Of a stretch of 36,673 bases of DNA, positions 1-10,903 are shown piece by piece. Below the pieces are notes generated by a model, which was given only the letters and a program-made list of their open reading frames with translations, searched no databases and was not told the origin of the DNA. A program made the translations under genes and the position numbers. The stretch spans positions 1 through 36,673 of the forward strand of contig DQSL01000018.1 of NCBI GenBank assembly GCA_015663235.1, written 5' to 3'. This stretch comes from Mariprofundaceae bacterium. Its GTDB lineage: Bacteria; Pseudomonadota; Zetaproteobacteria; Mariprofundales; Mariprofundaceae. Numbering within the stretch: position 1 is the first letter of the stretch; every line of letters begins with the position of its first letter.

Positions 1-1304
1 ACCACATGCCCTTGGCTCAACTCATCCATTGCCCAAGCTTTCGCAGCTTGCATGTCTTCAATCACGTCCACATCTTTATGCCCGCGTTTACGCATTCCCT
101 CTGCAACCCAAGCTGAATCAACCCCTTCAATGGGTGTTTCACTGGCTGCATAAATGGGCAATAAACGCACTTTTTGAGCTGTATCACATGAACCCAAGAA
201 GTCTTCATACAAATCTTGGGTGCGGCTAAAACGATGTGGCTGAAACAACACTGAAATGGTCTTATCTGTCCAACACGAAGTCGCCGCTTGAAGCGCTGCC
301 AAAATCTCTTTGGGATGATGCGCATAATCATCCACCAACACCCCTGCACCCGATTTAAAACATTGAAATCTGCGCTGAATACCCTCAAACGAAGCAAACC
401 CTTGGCGAATCACATCAAATTCAATATCCAAGTCCAGCAACACAGCTACGGCTGCCAAGGCATTTTCCGCATTGTGTAAGCCAGGCATAGGCAAGGTCAT
501 AGTTTTCACATCACCACCTGCAAAACCAATGCTTAAATGTTGTTTGTAACCATCCACCTGCACATCTTTCAAATACAAGTCTGCTTGTGGGCTTGTGCCA
601 TAGGTAACAACGGGTCGATGCAAGTCATCACGCAATAATGCAACATTAGGATGCTCATGATGCAACACCACCCGCCCATAAAATGGGGTAAGGCTGACGA
701 ATTGTTTGAATGCCGCCATCAAGGTTTCAAAATCGCCATAATGGTCAAGGTGTTCTGGGTCGATATTACTCACCACGGAAATCATGGGTGATAGGCGCAA
801 GAATGAACCATCGCTCTCATCAGCTTCAGCCACCAACCACTTGGACTCACCCAATCTTGCGTTGTGGCTGGTGGACATCAAACGCCCACCAATCACATAT
901 GTTGGGTCTAAACCTGCGGCTTCCATGCCGTGGGCAATCATGGATGTAATCGTAGTTTTACCATGACTTCCAGCCACAGCAATGCCCTGCTTCATGCGCA
1001 TGAGTTCAGCCAACATTTCAGCGCGTGGAATCACAGGCACACCACGCTTCTCTGCTTCCAAAACTTCAGGGTTTTGTTTATCCACTGCCGTGGTCACCAC
1101 CACCACTTGCGCATCACCAAGGTTGCCTGCTTGATGCCCAACCATCACATCAATGCCAATATCCCTAAGCCTTTGCACATTCGGGCTTTCAGCCATGTCT
1201 GAGCCTTGTACTTTAAAACCTTGGTTGAACAATACTTCGGCAATACCACTCATGCCAATGCCACCAATGCCTGTGAAATGAATACATTGTACACGTGTTT
1301 TCAT
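1..1304 (-). CDS. murC: UDP-N-acetylmuramate--L-alanine ligase (3' end truncated by window edge)
   Basis: Minus-strand reading from ATG at 1304: MKTRVQCIHFTGIGGIGMSGIAEVLFNQGF...AGSHGKTTITSMIAHGMEAAG..., typical MurC N-terminus and ATP loop. Start overlaps murG stop. Not in the ORF track because it runs off the window. Confidence 0.95.
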   Translation of the reverse strand, partial: MKTRVQCIHFTGIGGIGMSGIAEVLFNQGFKVQGSDMAESPNVQRLRDIGIDVMVGHQAGNLGDAQVVVVTTAVDKQNPEVLEAEKRGVPVIPRAEMLAELMRMKQGIAVAGSHGKTTITSMIAHGMEAAGLDPTYVIGGRLMSTSHNARLGESKWLVAEADESDGSFLRLSPMISVVSNIDPEHLDHYGDFETLMAAFKQFVSLTPFYGRVVLHHEHPNVALLRDDLHRPVVTYGTSPQADLYLKDVQVDGYKQHLSIGFAGGDVKTMTLPMPGLHNAENALAAVAVLLDLDIEFDVIRQGFASFEGIQRRFQCFKSGAGVLVDDYAHHPKEILAALQAATSCWTDKTISVLFQPHRFSRTQDLYEDFLGSCDTAQKVRLLPIYAASETPIEGVDSAWVAEGMRKRGHKDVDVIEDMQAAKAWAMDELSQGHV

Positions 1305-2401
1305 GCGTGTGCCTCCAACAATGGCTGCAACACTTTGACTTGCCGCGCACCTGCATCACGAATCGTTTGTTTAACACCTGCATCACTCATGGCTTGCAGT
1401 ACAACAGGATTGAATAATAAACGGCTTAACTTTTGTGTCAGTTTGGCAACATCACATGTTTTTTGCAGCACAATATCTGCTGCCCCAGCTTCTTTCATAC
1501 TTAGCGCATTAAAATATTGATGATTGTCCGCAGCCCATGGCAATGGCACAAACAAGGCAGGCATACCCACTGCCCCTGCTTCACAAACCGTCATCGCACC
1601 TGCTCTAGCAACCATGAGACTGGCTTGCGCAAACATATTCGGCATATCGTGGGAAAATGATTGCACATCCGCTTCAATATTCACTTTGGCATACATCGCT
1701 TGCACATCCTGCACCCGCCCATCACCAGCACCCACCAAATGAATCACCCGAAAATCTTTACCTTGCCTTGCAAGGTTTTGGCACGCGCGCGGCACGGTAT
1801 CATTAAGGAACATTGCCCCCTGAGAACCGCCCACAATCAACAAACATGGTTTTTCATGTGTTTTGTAAACAGTTTGTAACACATCCGCGCGAATCACATT
1901 GCCAGTAACCACGGACTTATGGCTTTGATGTTGCAAATGTTTTTCTGCTGAGGCAAAACCAAGCATCATTACCTTGCAAAAACGGTGCAACACCCGATTT
2001 ACCAACCCTGGAATGGCATTTTGCTCATACAACACCACGGGAATACGCGACAATAATGCTGCCACCACACCAGCCACGCTGGCATAACCGCCCACGCCCA
2101 CCAATACATCAGGTTTACGATTGTTTTTCCAAGCTTTGCGAATGCGCAACACTGATTTCGGCAATTCCCACAACAAAACTTTCACCCGTTGCATGATACC
2201 AACACCTTGTACCGCGTGCATATCCAACAGCAATACATCTTCACCACGTTCAGGCAATAATGTGGCTTCCAAACCGCGCGTTGCTCCGATAAAGGTGACA
2301 TCAACATCAGGCACATCTTGACGCACAACATCTGCCAATGCCAAAGCTGGCATCACATGACCACCTGTGCCGCCGCCGGCTATACACATCAGCCGATTCA
2401 T
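1301..2401 (-). CDS. murG: UDP-GlcNAc:undecaprenyl-PP-MurNAc-pentapeptide GlcNAc transferase
   Basis: MNRLMCIAGGGTGGHVMPALALAD (MurG GGTGGH motif); position in dcw cluster. Confidence 0.97.
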   Translation of the reverse strand: MNRLMCIAGGGTGGHVMPALALADVVRQDVPDVDVTFIGATRGLEATLLPERGEDVLLLDMHAVQGVGIMQRVKVLLWELPKSVLRIRKAWKNNRKPDVLVGVGGYASVAGVVAALLSRIPVVLYEQNAIPGLVNRVLHRFCKVMMLGFASAEKHLQHQSHKSVVTGNVIRADVLQTVYKTHEKPCLLIVGGSQGAMFLNDTVPRACQNLARQGKDFRVIHLVGAGDGRVQDVQAMYAKVNIEADVQSFSHDMPNMFAQASLMVARAGAMTVCEAGAVGMPALFVPLPWAADNHQYFNALSMKEAGAADIVLQKTCDVAKLTQKLSRLLFNPVVLQAMSDAGVKQTIRDAGARQVKVLQPLLEAHA

Positions 2402-3555
2402 ATTGACACCTCTTGCAATGGTGTGTGGTTTCTACGTTTACTGCGTTTATTCACCGCTCTTGCACCTTGATGCCGCTGCACAGAGAAGATGAGACCTGCC
2501 AACATGCAACTACCAATCAATGCGCTACCACCGTAGGAAACAAATGGCATGGGCATACCTTTGGTTGGGAAAATGCCCATGGCTGCACCGAAATTAATAA
2601 TGAATGCTGCGCCAAGAAGTAAGGTGCAACCCAATACCAGCAAGCGGGTAAAGGTTGTGTCGGCGCGGCGGGCAATAACAAAGCCGCGAAACAACAATGT
2701 AGCAAACACCAATATCAAACTTAAAATACCAACAAACCCTAGCTCCTCACCAATCACGGCTGAAATAAAGTCGGTGAAACTTTCAGGTAAATAAAACAAC
2801 TTTTGTACACCTTGCCCAAGCCCTGCACCTGTTAGCCCGCCCACACCAAAGGCAATTTGTGATTGCACCAACTGATAACCTGCGCCAAACCTATCTGCCC
2901 AAGGGTCGACAAACGATGTCATACGCGCCACACGGTAGGGCGCTGCCATCACGATTACCACAAGCAATGGAATTGCCGCAGCAAACAAACCCATCAAATG
3001 TCTGAAGGGCACACCGCCAACAAACCACAAACAAAAGCTCATGCCCATCAATAATGCTGCATTGCCAAAATCAGGTTGCCCTAGTAAAAGCGCGACCATA
3101 AACATCAGCATCAATAACATGGGCAACAAGCCGCGTGTGAATGAAGGTAAACGCTCTTGAAAATTCGCCATGTAATAAGCTAGATACAAGACAAATGCAG
3201 GTTTAATCAATTCAATGGGTTGAATCGTCATGCCAAACAATGAAAACCATCGCGTTGCCCCATTGATATTGCTGCCGAACAACAAAACAGTGCCCAGCAT
3301 TACAAAACCAACCAATAGCAGAGGCATTGCCATGGCTTGCCACCATGAAGGATGAATCCGCGAAACCGCCCACATCACAGCCAACGCAATTGGAATATAA
3401 AAACACCAGCGCAACAAAATATGCCAAGGTGAACCGTAGCGCACATTAGCCACTTCAAGGCTGGCACTGCCCACCATAATCACACTGAATAGTAGCAGCG
3501 TGAGAATGCTGGTTAGCATCCAAACATCAAAGGGTGCGCGTGTGTATTTGGTCAT
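2398..3555 (-). CDS. ftsW: Lipid II polymerase / cell division protein FtsW (SEDS family)
   Basis: Multi-TM SEDS protein; C-terminal GIFPTKGMPMPFVSYGGSALIGSC motif; dcw context. Confidence 0.96.
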   Translation of the reverse strand: MTKYTRAPFDVWMLTSILTLLLFSVIMVGSASLEVANVRYGSPWHILLRWCFYIPIALAVMWAVSRIHPSWWQAMAMPLLLVGFVMLGTVLLFGSNINGATRWFSLFGMTIQPIELIKPAFVLYLAYYMANFQERLPSFTRGLLPMLLMLMFMVALLLGQPDFGNAALLMGMSFCLWFVGGVPFRHLMGLFAAAIPLLVVIVMAAPYRVARMTSFVDPWADRFGAGYQLVQSQIAFGVGGLTGAGLGQGVQKLFYLPESFTDFISAVIGEELGFVGILSLILVFATLLFRGFVIARRADTTFTRLLVLGCTLLLGAAFIINFGAAMGIFPTKGMPMPFVSYGGSALIGSCMLAGLIFSVQRHQGARAVNKRSKRRNHTPLQEVSI

Positions 3556-4910
3556 GATTCATCACCCAAGCCACGAATGGCTTGTACATAATCAGCGCCG
3601 CGCTCTGCATAATGACGGTATTGGTCTTGGCTGGCTGCTGCTGGTGAGAGCAATACTGGCGCATCACTGTCATGGTCTTGCGCATCTATTACAGCTTGTG
3701 CCACGGTTTTTGAAACCACAAATGGTATTCCCGCTTGATTTAATACATCTTCATAGGCTTGCGTGTCTTCACCAATCACACAGGCAAAACACACATGTTG
3801 GCGCACCACATCTACCAAGTCATCCAATGCCAAACCTTTACGCACGCCGCCACAAATCCACATCACTTGGGCAAACGAAGTCAGTGCGGCAATCGCAGCA
3901 TTGGGGTTGGTTGCTTTGGAATCGTTAAACCAGTCTCGCCCTTGGATATGCCCTACAAATTCTAGGCGATGTTCCAAACCTTGGAAGCTCATCAACGCTT
4001 CTTCAATCACCGCCGCAGGCACATTAAAATCCGCTGCAACTTGGGCTGCAACAGCAATGTTTTGCTGTTGGTGGCTGCCGCGAACCATCAAGGATGAACA
4101 AGCCACTGTTCTACGCATATCACCTTGATGCCAAAATAACACATCACCCGCTTCTGCACACATCACGCCTGCCACTGCATCATCCATGTTTTCCACAATG
4201 CCAAAGCGTTTTACCGTGACTCCACGCCCCTGCAAATCGGCTGCCAAATCACGCCATTCATCTGTTTGCAATAACAAAGCTGTGTCACCCACAATCATGT
4301 GTTGAAACATGCGTACTTTAGCCGCACGATAAGCTTCAGGTGAATCATGCATATCTTCATGATCCGATTGCACATTCAACAACACTGCATAATGTGGGTG
4401 TAAGTTTTTGGCGCGCTCCAATTGAAAGCTGGATAATTCCAAAGCCACACGCTCGGGTTGCCCTTCTGCCAATAAATCCAACATGGGTACGCCAATATTA
4501 CCCCCAGCATCACAACCCTTGGGCAAAGTCTCTAATAATAATGCAATCATTTGCGTAGCTGTTGTTTTGCCATTGGTTCCCGTCACGGCAATCAACGTGC
4601 CTGAATAACTGGCTAAAAACTCATCCAAGTCACCATGTACTTGCACACCACATTTGCGCGCTTCAACCAATGCTGGATGCCGCCAATCAATGCCTGGGCT
4701 GACAATCACTTTATCAAAACCGATAAACACGGCTTCATTATCTAATGCGCCCACATGCAATGTGATATGTTGCAAATCACTCGGCAACTGTACGGCGGCT
4801 TCATCAAAACATTCACAATCTATATGTTTGCGCTGCAAATGACGCACCACAGACAAACCAGTTTTGCCCATGCCGACCACGGCAACTTTTTCTTGAGATA
4901 CGATATTCAT
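3552..4910 (-). CDS. murD: UDP-N-acetylmuramoylalanine--D-glutamate ligase
   Basis: VTGTNGKTTATQMIALLLE ATP-binding loop and FNDSKATNPNAA. ORF extends to 4967, but the likely start is [18 protein letters not shown] at 4910, overlapping the mraY stop by 1 nt. Confidence 0.96.
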   Translation of the reverse strand: MNIVSQEKVAVVGMGKTGLSVVRHLQRKHIDCECFDEAAVQLPSDLQHITLHVGALDNEAVFIGFDKVIVSPGIDWRHPALVEARKCGVQVHGDLDEFLASYSGTLIAVTGTNGKTTATQMIALLLETLPKGCDAGGNIGVPMLDLLAEGQPERVALELSSFQLERAKNLHPHYAVLLNVQSDHEDMHDSPEAYRAAKVRMFQHMIVGDTALLLQTDEWRDLAADLQGRGVTVKRFGIVENMDDAVAGVMCAEAGDVLFWHQGDMRRTVACSSLMVRGSHQQQNIAVAAQVAADFNVPAAVIEEALMSFQGLEHRLEFVGHIQGRDWFNDSKATNPNAAIAALTSFAQVMWICGGVRKGLALDDLVDVVRQHVCFACVIGEDTQAYEDVLNQAGIPFVVSKTVAQAVIDAQDHDSDAPVLLSPAAASQDQYRHYAERGADYVQAIRGLGDES

Positions 4911-5980
4911 CAACGCAACTTCAAGGTGGACAATGCCACCAAGGCTAAAATCAAGGTGATAATCCAAAAACGCACAATGATTTTAGGTTCAGCCCAACCT
5001 TTGAGCTCATAATGATGATGAATCGGTGCCATACGAAACACACGTTTGCCCGTCATCTTAAAGGATGCCACTTGCACCATCACCGACACCGCCTCCAACA
5101 CGAACAAGCCGCCCGCTATGGCAAGCAAGAATTGCTGATGCACGGCACAAGCTACAAATGCTAACGCACCACCGAGTGCCAATGAACCCACATCACCCAT
5201 AAATACTTGTGCAGGGTATGTGTTGAACCACAAAAAACCCAAACATGCACCCACCAATGCGCCGCAGAATATCGCTAATTCTCCAGCACCCGGCACATAA
5301 GGAATCAATAAATATTCAGCAAAACCACTATGCCCTGCCACATACACCACAATGCCCAATGTGGCTGCAACCATGAATGTTGGCGCAACGGCTAAACCAT
5401 CCAAGCCATCGGTTAAGTTGACTGCATTGGATGTACCAACAAGCACGAATATGACAAATAAAATATACCAGTAACCCATATCCCACTGGTAATTCACAAT
5501 CGGAATATCCACAATCGGTGATGTCATATTCATCAGTGCCACGGCAGCAATACCACCAAACAACACCTGAAGCAGCAGCTTCCAGCGTCCCGCCAAACCT
5601 TTGCTGTTTTGATGTTTGATTTTGAGGTGGTCATCCAGCCAACCAATCAAGCCGTAACCCAAAGTCACCATCAGTGCCAACCAAATAAACATGTTATTCA
5701 AATCAGCCCAAAGCAGCGTAGATAACGTCAGTGTCGAAAGAATCAACAATCCGCCCATGGTTGGTGTGCCTTGTTTTGCCAAATGGCTTTCAGGACCGTC
5801 ACCACGAATAGGCTGTCCCTTATCTTGGCTGGCTTTAAGCAGACGAATGAACAATGGACCAAACAACCAGCTTAAAATTAAGGCTGTAATCAGGGCATAT
5901 GCCGCCCGAAATGTAATGTATTGAAAAACATTAAGAAATGAATACTGGTCAGCCAATGGGTATAAAAAATTATATAACAT
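4910..5980 (-). CDS. mraY: Phospho-N-acetylmuramoyl-pentapeptide transferase
   Basis: [48 protein letters not shown], all classic MraY motifs. Confidence 0.98.
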   Translation of the reverse strand: MLYNFLYPLADQYSFLNVFQYITFRAAYALITALILSWLFGPLFIRLLKASQDKGQPIRGDGPESHLAKQGTPTMGGLLILSTLTLSTLLWADLNNMFIWLALMVTLGYGLIGWLDDHLKIKHQNSKGLAGRWKLLLQVLFGGIAAVALMNMTSPIVDIPIVNYQWDMGYWYILFVIFVLVGTSNAVNLTDGLDGLAVAPTFMVAATLGIVVYVAGHSGFAEYLLIPYVPGAGELAIFCGALVGACLGFLWFNTYPAQVFMGDVGSLALGGALAFVACAVHQQFLLAIAGGLFVLEAVSVMVQVASFKMTGKRVFRMAPIHHHYELKGWAEPKIIVRFWIITLILALVALSTLKLR

Positions 5981-7334
5981 CCTGACCCCGTTGCTGCAGT
6001 TGTTTTACCACTTGATGCAAACCTGTGCCATGTGAACTTTTCACCAACACTGTACTAGCTTGGGCTGGAAAATCGTGACTTTCAAGCCAAGTTTGAAGTG
6101 CTTGTGCATCTGAAAAAGTGCGTATATTTCGTTCAGGATTGGTCGTTTGCAGCCCAGCCATCAAGCCTCCCACAAGCAATACTTCATCAATGTTATGTAG
6201 CTTAAGTTTCGCATGTATAGCTGATGCTTCATCACCCAATTCCAACATATCACCAAGCATCGCAATGCGATGTCCTTCAAGGTTCGCTAAGGTATCCAAT
6301 GCCGCTTGCATGGATGCTGGATTTGCGTTGTAGGCATCATCAATCAAAGTAAAATGAGGTAAAGTATGAATCGCCAAACGCCCCTCGACAGGTTGCCAAG
6401 ATGCAAGTGCTTCGCCTATCTCTGCCAGCGACCAATCACGACCCAGTTCATCCGCGATTTTCAGTGCCACTGTGGCAGTTAACGCCATATCTTCTGCCCA
6501 ATGTTTGGCGGGCAACAATAGGTTTAGCGATGTTTGTTGTTCTTTATATTGAAGATGTAGCTCCCGACCCATCAACTGCCATGTCACCTCGCCATCATCC
6601 ATAGAAATCGTAGGCTGCTCTGGCAAACCTCCGACTTGTGCAAATTGCTGGGCAACACCTTGCCCCAACACTGCCCAACCATGGCTTGATAAATGTGTCA
6701 TCAAAGCTGCTTTTTCTTTGGCAATACCTTGCAAACCACCCAAACCTTCACCGTGGGCTTGGCTTAAGCCTGTCACAATCGCCATATCAGGCTGCACAAT
6801 TTCAGATAAACGTGCCATCTCACCTTGCTCGCTGATGCCACATTCAATCAATGCCACATCCGCTTGCATATCAATGCCCAATAAGGTTTGCGGCACACCA
6901 ATCAAGTTATTGAAATTGGCTTGTGTTGCCGCCACCTGTAAACCCACATACGCAAACACCACTTCCAACATGGAGCGCACAGTTGTTTTGCCATAAGAAC
7001 CCGTGATGGCGATGACTTTTGTGTTCAATAAACGGCTGCGATAAAATGCCGCAATATCACCCAATGATTGCAATGTATCTTGCACCTGAAGTGTTGGCGT
7101 GGTCAAAGCTTGCCAATGCAAAACACCTTGTTGGTCGCCAATCAAAGCGGCGGCTTTATCCGCCACTTGAAATGCATGTTCATGCCCATCAAAGCTTGGA
7201 CCACGCAAAGCCAAAAATGCTTCACCTATTTTAAATTTACGCGTGTCTGTGCCAATGCCTTGCACACTTTCAGGCATATCATTCAGCCATTCACCAAGGC
7301 TTGCTGCTGCCAAATCTTCACCTGTTAAGCGCAT
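5970..7334 (-). CDS. murF: UDP-N-acetylmuramoyl-tripeptide--D-alanyl-D-alanine ligase
   Basis: [40 protein letters not shown]. Confidence 0.96.
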   Translation of the reverse strand: MRLTGEDLAAASLGEWLNDMPESVQGIGTDTRKFKIGEAFLALRGPSFDGHEHAFQVADKAAALIGDQQGVLHWQALTTPTLQVQDTLQSLGDIAAFYRSRLLNTKVIAITGSYGKTTVRSMLEVVFAYVGLQVAATQANFNNLIGVPQTLLGIDMQADVALIECGISEQGEMARLSEIVQPDMAIVTGLSQAHGEGLGGLQGIAKEKAALMTHLSSHGWAVLGQGVAQQFAQVGGLPEQPTISMDDGEVTWQLMGRELHLQYKEQQTSLNLLLPAKHWAEDMALTATVALKIADELGRDWSLAEIGEALASWQPVEGRLAIHTLPHFTLIDDAYNANPASMQAALDTLANLEGHRIAMLGDMLELGDEASAIHAKLKLHNIDEVLLVGGLMAGLQTTNPERNIRTFSDAQALQTWLESHDFPAQASTVLVKSSHGTGLHQVVKQLQQRGQDVI

Positions 7335-8776
7335 AATCGCACCTCGCGTAAAGCTTGCTGCGCTTTGTCTTTATCCGACCACGGCACACGTTTACCTTTA
7401 ATTTCCATATAGGTTTCATGCCCTTTGCCCGCAATCACCAACACATCTTCTGGCAACAACGCAGACACGGCCTGTTTGATGGCTTCTTCGCGGCTTTCAA
7501 TCACCTGAACTTTTGTTTTATCTTGTATGCCCTGCAACACATCTTGCGCAATATCTACTTGCTGCTCATCACGTGGATTATCTGAGGTTAACCATACTTT
7601 ATCTGCATGTTTCACTGCCACAGCTCCCATTTCAGGGCGCTTGGCTTTATCACGATTACCACCGCAGCCAAAGACCAAAAGCAATGCACCTTGGGTGAGT
7701 TTGCGTGCGCTAAGCAAGCATCGCTGCAAACCTTCGGCTGTATGTGCATAATCAATATACACTTGCTCGCCCACCGCCTGCAAACGACCTGATGGTGTTG
7801 ATACCACCTTTGTCAAAACTTCAAACTGTGAAAGTGCAACATCAAAGCTTGCCTGCATCATTAACGCTACGGCCGCCAAATTTTCAGCATGAAAATCTGC
7901 AATAGGCACATCGCTTAAGGCTACTTCTTGTTGTTTGTTGGTGAGAATCACTTGTTTATCTTCAACTGCCCACAACATCTCTGCAGTCTGCTGATGTGCA
8001 TACCAATATATTTGACCCGATGAATCAACCAAAGCTTGCTGAATATCGGCATAAGCTGCATTGGCAACCACCACACCACCAGATGCGGCAACATCACGGA
8101 TAAAGCTTGCTTTACACGCCACATACGTATCATAACTACCATGCGCTTCAATATGGTCATGCCCAATGGTTGTCCAAATGGCTGCGGTAAATGGCATACC
8201 AACAATCCGCGATTGGGCAATGCCGTGTGAAGATACTTCAAGCACCAACGCACCGATTTGTTGTTGTGTCGCTTGCGCTAAAATATGATGCAAGGTTAAA
8301 AGCGAAGGTGTGGTATTACCCAAATCTTCTGCTTGTGTATCATCTTTAATAAAACCTAAAGTCCCCACTGACCATGCGGAACCAAGATGTTTTGCCAACA
8401 CTTGGCGCAGCATCCAAGCTGTGCTTGTTTTGCCATCCGTGCCTGTAGTGCCAATACATGGCACCTTGCAATGTTCAGTTTCAAACCAGCGCCTAAGCAT
8501 CAAGCCAAGGCTCGGCATATCAGGTAAACAAGCACAAGGCACAGCATCTTGCTGCATAGGTTCGCCAACAAAAACAATGGCATTGGCTTGTTTATCAATG
8601 GCTTGCTGGATAATTTTCGCCACATCTTTGACGCGAGGTAAACACAAGAATGTATCACCCGCTTCTAGTTTGCGTGTATCATCGCAAATCTGCGTCACTA
8701 TCATGTCTGCGGAATATACACCCAAGTCGGCAACCAAATCAGAAAGGTTTTTGGGTTGGATGTTTAACTTATTCAT
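7325..8776 (-). CDS. murE: UDP-N-acetylmuramoyl-L-alanyl-D-glutamate--2,6-diaminopimelate ligase
   Basis: GTTGTDGKTSTAWMLRQVL and TSDNPRDE (DNPR motif associated with meso-DAP-adding MurE). Confidence 0.96.
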   Translation of the reverse strand: MNKLNIQPKNLSDLVADLGVYSADMIVTQICDDTRKLEAGDTFLCLPRVKDVAKIIQQAIDKQANAIVFVGEPMQQDAVPCACLPDMPSLGLMLRRWFETEHCKVPCIGTTGTDGKTSTAWMLRQVLAKHLGSAWSVGTLGFIKDDTQAEDLGNTTPSLLTLHHILAQATQQQIGALVLEVSSHGIAQSRIVGMPFTAAIWTTIGHDHIEAHGSYDTYVACKASFIRDVAASGGVVVANAAYADIQQALVDSSGQIYWYAHQQTAEMLWAVEDKQVILTNKQQEVALSDVPIADFHAENLAAVALMMQASFDVALSQFEVLTKVVSTPSGRLQAVGEQVYIDYAHTAEGLQRCLLSARKLTQGALLLVFGCGGNRDKAKRPEMGAVAVKHADKVWLTSDNPRDEQQVDIAQDVLQGIQDKTKVQVIESREEAIKQAVSALLPEDVLVIAGKGHETYMEIKGKRVPWSDKDKAQQALREVRLCA

Positions 8777-10649
8777 TCAACCACACCTCCAACACATCAC
8801 CTGTTTGTAGCGATTGTATGGCAAAAGGTTCACTGCGACTGACCCAACCTGTGCCGTGTAGCTTCAACTGCACACCCAAAGTCGAAGCCATTCGTCTTAC
8901 TTCACGCAATGACAAGCCATACAAACTATGAAGCGGCATTGAAACATCTTTTGCCACACTGGTTTGTTGCACTTGCCAGCTACCTGCATGAACAGGCTCT
9001 GGCTTGGGCGCAATACCAAGCATGGGTAATGTTGTTGCTGCAATTTGTTTAAAGATGGGTGCAGCCACCGTGCCACCATAAATGCTGGTTTGTGGCTCAT
9101 CTATCGCCACCACAATCACAAGTTTAGGATTATCTGCAGGCACAACCCCTGCAAATACGGCAGTAAACTTATCCTCAGAATAACCACCATATTTATCAGC
9201 TTTTTGCGCTGTGCCTGTTTTGCCAGCCACTGTGTAACCTTGCGGCACTGCCTTGGTTCCCGTGCCACCGACTTGTGTTGCATCCGTTAACATTTGCAAC
9301 ACATCATTGGCAACCTGCTCTGAAATAACACGGTGTTCTTCAGCTTGAAATTCACTGCGCACCAATTGCGGTGGATAATATACGCCACCATTGGCAAACA
9401 CCGAAAATGCAGCCGCCAACTGAATCGGTGTTACAGCAATGCCTTGCCCAAAAGCAATATTCGCTGTTTCCACAGACCCCCATGCTTCTAGCGGCGGCAA
9501 CAAACCTGACGACTCTCCACCCAACCCAATGTTTGTTTTACGGTGAAAACCAACATCTTGTAAAATACCATACAAATCTTCTTTACCCACATCCAACGCC
9601 AGCTTGGCAGCACCAATATTGCTCGACACCACCAACAGCTTACGCAAATCAATCCAACCTTCTGGATGGTCATCTTTAATGCGTTTCCCAGCCACTTCAA
9701 ACTTACCATTTTCACAAAAAATCAACGAATCTTTTGTCCAGCGACCTGTGGATAAAGCCGCTGCAACGGTAAATGGTTTAAGTACAGAACCTGGCTCAAA
9801 CACATCCGTCACCACGCGGTTGCGCCAGTCTTTGGGGCGATATTGCCCAAAAGAATTCGGGTTAAATCCTGGCCAACTTGTCATTGCCAACACTTCGCCT
9901 GTATGTGGGTTCATCACCACCACCGAGCCACCCTTAGCACCTGTTTTGTTAATGCCATTCGCCAAGGCTGCATAAGCAATACTTTGCACCCCAATATCAA
10001 GGTTTAAGTGTAAAGGCTGCCCCTGCTTGGGTTTTTGAATCCATGTGCTACCAGGCAGCTTGATACCATTGGCAGCTTTGCGTAGCTGCACTTTGCCTGC
10101 TTCACCCGAAAGCTTGCTGTTGAATGCACGCTCAAGACCTTCCAATCCATAGTTATCAATGCCAACAAAACCCAATAAGTGTCCCGTTTCTGGACCATAA
10201 GGGTGAAATCTTCGCCACTCTTTTTCCATGCGCACACCTGCAATATCCAGAGCTTGAACTTGCTTGGCAATTTGCGGCGACACTTGACGTGACAACCAAA
10301 TAAAACCTTGGCGCTTGCCAATGCGCTGCTCGAGTTTGTGCAACGGCATATCCAAGGCTTTCGCCAATGCTGGCAAATCTTCCTTGGCAATATCTGCGCC
10401 CACACCAGCCACAGATGGCACTTCAATACTCTCTGAAAGCACACGACCACTTCTGTCTACAATTTGCCCACGTGGTGCAGCCACTTCAAACTGACGAATA
10501 CGCTGATTATCTGCCACGCCACTCAACTGCTCATGTTGCGCCCACTGCAAATCAACCGCACGCACCACCATGAGCAGCAAACCAAGCATCACCAACCCAG
10601 CAACCGCTTCCAGCCTGCGGGTTTCAGCAATTTGTACGCGATTCATCAT
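8769..10649 (-). CDS. ftsI: Septal peptidoglycan transpeptidase PBP3/FtsI with C-terminal PASTA-like region
   Basis: APRGQIVDRSGRVL, SSNIGAAKLA, AGKTGTAQKAD transpeptidase motifs; C-terminus MPLHSLYGLSLREVRRMASTLGVQLKLHGTGWV...GDVLEVWL resembles PASTA. Confidence 0.95.
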   Translation of the reverse strand: MMNRVQIAETRRLEAVAGLVMLGLLLMVVRAVDLQWAQHEQLSGVADNQRIRQFEVAAPRGQIVDRSGRVLSESIEVPSVAGVGADIAKEDLPALAKALDMPLHKLEQRIGKRQGFIWLSRQVSPQIAKQVQALDIAGVRMEKEWRRFHPYGPETGHLLGFVGIDNYGLEGLERAFNSKLSGEAGKVQLRKAANGIKLPGSTWIQKPKQGQPLHLNLDIGVQSIAYAALANGINKTGAKGGSVVVMNPHTGEVLAMTSWPGFNPNSFGQYRPKDWRNRVVTDVFEPGSVLKPFTVAAALSTGRWTKDSLIFCENGKFEVAGKRIKDDHPEGWIDLRKLLVVSSNIGAAKLALDVGKEDLYGILQDVGFHRKTNIGLGGESSGLLPPLEAWGSVETANIAFGQGIAVTPIQLAAAFSVFANGGVYYPPQLVRSEFQAEEHRVISEQVANDVLQMLTDATQVGGTGTKAVPQGYTVAGKTGTAQKADKYGGYSEDKFTAVFAGVVPADNPKLVIVVAIDEPQTSIYGGTVAAPIFKQIAATTLPMLGIAPKPEPVHAGSWQVQQTSVAKDVSMPLHSLYGLSLREVRRMASTLGVQLKLHGTGWVSRSEPFAIQSLQTGDVLEVWLNE

Positions 10650-10903
10650 GGTTTCATCACCTGCATGGCAGATGGGGCTGCCATACCCAACTCTCTGGCT
10701 AATCTGCGTAAGGTGTCGGGGCGAGTCATACTCGCCAATTCAAGTTTAAGATTTTGCACATCTTGTACCAGCAAGACTTTTTCTTTTTTCAGTTGGTTCA
10801 CACTTTGCTCTGTATCCACCCTAAGATAAGACACCCACACCTTACCACCAGCCAACAGACCAATGGTTGCGACCAAGCTAAAAAGAATCGCGCGGCTCAA
10901 CAT
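10646..10903 (-). CDS. ftsL: Cell division protein FtsL
   Basis: Small single-TM protein with coiled-coil-like region located between rsmH and ftsI; assignment largely positional. Confidence 0.8.
   Translation of the reverse strand: MLSRAILFSLVATIGLLAGGKVWVSYLRVDTEQSVNQLKKEKVLLVQDVQNLKLELASMTRPDTLRRLARELGMAAPSAMQVMKP

Noticed and set aside
62-397. Minus-strand 111-aa ORF at left edge
   Set aside because: Out-of-frame with murC, which covers the whole segment with clear family motifs.
10004-10450. 148-aa alternative-frame ORF inside ftsI
   Set aside because: Shadow ORF of a strongly supported gene.
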